Shown here piece by piece: positions 5,732-6,975 of a stretch of DNA of 6,975 nucleotides. Origin of the DNA: an uncultured Collinsella sp. GTDB taxonomy: Bacteria > Actinomycetota > Coriobacteriia > Coriobacteriales > Coriobacteriaceae. The stretch's first letter is position 1. Each line of letters begins with the position of its first letter. Below the pieces are notes generated by a model, which was not told the origin of the DNA, made no database searches, and saw only the letters and a program-made list of their open reading frames with translations. A program made the position numbers and the translations under genes. The stretch is from the NCBI GenBank assembly GCA_902494935.1, contig CABUVH010000104.1:1-6975 (forward strand), given 5' to 3'.

Positions 5732-5776
5732 AAGGCAGCGGGGCACCGGCGCAAACGCGGGCACCCCGCTGCCTTT
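5732..5776 (+). terminator. Intrinsic terminator after rmuC
   Basis: A 12-bp perfect stem AAGGCAGCGGGG (5732-5743) with CCCCGCTGCCTT (5764-5775), a 20-base loop, and a run of three T (5774-5776) at the stem end, seven bases after the RmuC stop. The short T-run makes it weaker than the other two terminators. No clear promoter for the next gene is visible in 5777-5840; TTGCCT at 5787-5792 is a possible -35 without a good -10. Confidence 0.65.
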
Positions 5777-5851
5777 CACATCGCGCTTGCCTGAAGTGCG
5801 CTTTAGTGTGCAACAATGGCGTTTCGCCCTATCAGACGCGAAAGGAAGCCC

Positions 5852-6975
5852 ATGTCTCAGAGAAACACCAGTCCGCTGAAACGCTCCACCGTGCGCCGCA
5901 CGCTGCAGCGGTTTTGGGGTGTCACGCGCACGCAGCCGCTGATTGTCTTTCTCTCGGTGTTCTCGTCGGCGGGCTACATCTTTTTGCTGACGTTTGCCAA
6001 TACCTATGTGATGGCCCTCATTGTCGACCGCGTTCAAGCCGGTCCCGTGGCGGGTGATCAGGTGTTTGAGGTCTTCGGCCCCTATATCCTGGCGCTCGTA
6101 CTCGTTAACCTGGTGGGCCAAATCCTCTCCAAGCTGCAGGACTACACCGTCTACAAGCTCGAGATTGCGGGCAACTATCACCTGGCGCGCCTGTGCTTCG
6201 ACACGCTCTCCAATCAATCCATGACATTTCACACCAGCCGCTTTGGCGGATCGCTCGTGAGCCAGACGAGCCGTTTTATGAGCGGCTATACGGGGCTGGT
6301 CGACGTGACGGTGTATTCGCTCATCCCCACCATCACCTCGGTCATCTGCACGGTGGCGGCGCTCGCCCCGGTGGTGCCGACGTTTACCGTGATCCTGGTG
6401 TGCATCATGGCCGTCTACATCGCGTTTGTCTGGCTTATGTACAAGCGCATCATGCCGCTTTCGGCCGCGACGTCCGCCGCGCAGAACAAGCTCTCGGGCG
6501 TGCTCTCCGACGCGGTCACGAACATCTTGGCCGTCAAGACCTGCGGGCGCGAGGACTTTGAACGTGATCTGTTCGACGCCGCTGATCGTGCCGCGCGCGA
6601 TGCCGAGACGGTCTCGATGCACGCCATGATGCAGCGCAACTTTACGACCTCGGGTCTTATCGTCATCACCATGGCCGTGGTGAGCGTATTCGTGGCGGGC
6701 GGCAACGCGTGGTTTGGCATCTCGGCCGGCTCGCTCGTCATGATCTTTACCTACACCTATAACCTCACCATGCGCCTGAACTACGTAAGCTCCATGATGC
6801 AGCGCATCAACCGCGCGCTCGGCGATGCGGCCGAGATGACGCGCGTGCTGGACGAGCCACGTTTGGTGGCAGATGACCCGGACGCCCCCGAGCTCAAAGT
6901 GACCGAGGGCGCGATTGATTTTGAGCAGCTGAGCTTTGCGTACCGTGACGCTGCGGCGGGCGAGAGCGTGTTCGA
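5852..6975 (+). CDS. ABC exporter, fused membrane and ATPase domains (5' part only)
   Basis: The first 374 codons of an ABC half-transporter, running off the window end. ATG 5852 follows AAAGGAAG (5841-5848) at good spacing. A basic cytoplasmic N-terminus (about 1-28) leads into a type IV exporter membrane domain with helices near 29-57, 74-96, 152-172, 175-197, 264-285 and 288-308. The segment with NKLSGVLSDAVTNILAVKTC followed by GREDFERDLF is the usual cytoplasmic helix region between helices 4 and 5. The ATPase domain is just beginning (GAIDFEQLSFAYRD near residue 353); Walker A, signature and Walker B motifs lie beyond the window. Relatives export lipids, drugs or peptides and work as homo- or heterodimers, often encoded by two adjacent genes. 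The substrate cannot be read from what is visible. Confidence 0.93.
   Translation, partial: MSQRNTSPLKRSTVRRTLQRFWGVTRTQPLIVFLSVFSSAGYIFLLTFANTYVMALIVDRVQAGPVAGDQVFEVFGPYILALVLVNLVGQILSKLQDYTVYKLEIAGNYHLARLCFDTLSNQSMTFHTSRFGGSLVSQTSRFMSGYTGLVDVTVYSLIPTITSVICTVAALAPVVPTFTVILVCIMAVYIAFVWLMYKRIMPLSAATSAAQNKLSGVLSDAVTNILAVKTCGREDFERDLFDAADRAARDAETVSMHAMMQRNFTTSGLIVITMAVVSVFVAGGNAWFGISAGSLVMIFTYTYNLTMRLNYVSSMMQRINRALGDAAEMTRVLDEPRLVADDPDAPELKVTEGAIDFEQLSFAYRDAAAGESVF

Noticed and set aside
4219..5754. A 511-codon open frame on the minus strand
   Set aside because: It lies antisense to rmuC, which has clear family motifs; the frame is a by-product of GC-rich codon third positions and its translation is Leu/His/Arg-rich without any domain.
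5681..6622. A 313-codon open frame on the minus strand
   Set aside because: It is antisense to the ABC exporter reading frame and crosses the rmuC terminator; the translation is rich in His, Arg and Asp and resembles no protein.

Overview
The window reads as ordinary chromosomal DNA of a moderately GC-rich anaerobic bacterium. The combination of a rubrerythrin, a MutY-like glycosylase of the Fe-S-free type, RmuC and an exporter-type ABC protein, with GC-heavy hairpins between the genes, would suit the class Coriobacteriia (Collinsella-like). That assignment is inference from gene content and style, not from a marker gene. All supported genes are on the + strand.

Layout. The 3' end of a HhH-GPD (MutY-like) DNA glycosylase gene (2-643) is followed by a rubrerythrin gene (758-1297). 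A long near-perfect hairpin (1315-1402) and a textbook intrinsic terminator (1453-1481) come next. An unrecognised four-helix membrane protein (1573-2205) is followed by a second copy of the same arrangement: a long hairpin with the same core (2260-2345) and an identical terminator (2388-2415). After about 250 bases without a credible gene comes a small unrecognised single-helix membrane protein (2669-3103).

The middle, 3194-4317, holds the most system-like part: an AT-rich palindrome, a small GGS...DxD nucleotidyltransferase-fold protein (3227-3757), and a protein with a C-terminal helix-turn-helix (3754-4317) whose TTG start overlaps the upstream stop codon. This two-gene unit has lower GC and more AGA/AGG arginine codons than its neighbours. 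It looks like an acquired toxin-antitoxin or abortive-infection-like module, with the nucleotidyltransferase placed before the DNA-binding partner. The functional claim is inference.

The right side has the RmuC gene (4369-5724) with its terminator (5732-5776) and the 5' part of an ABC exporter gene (5852 to the window end), cut just as its ATPase domain begins.

The most notable signals are the nucleotidyltransferase/HTH pair with its candidate operator, and the two hairpin repeats, which share a 49-base core while their outer arms differ in sequence yet stay self-complementary in each copy.
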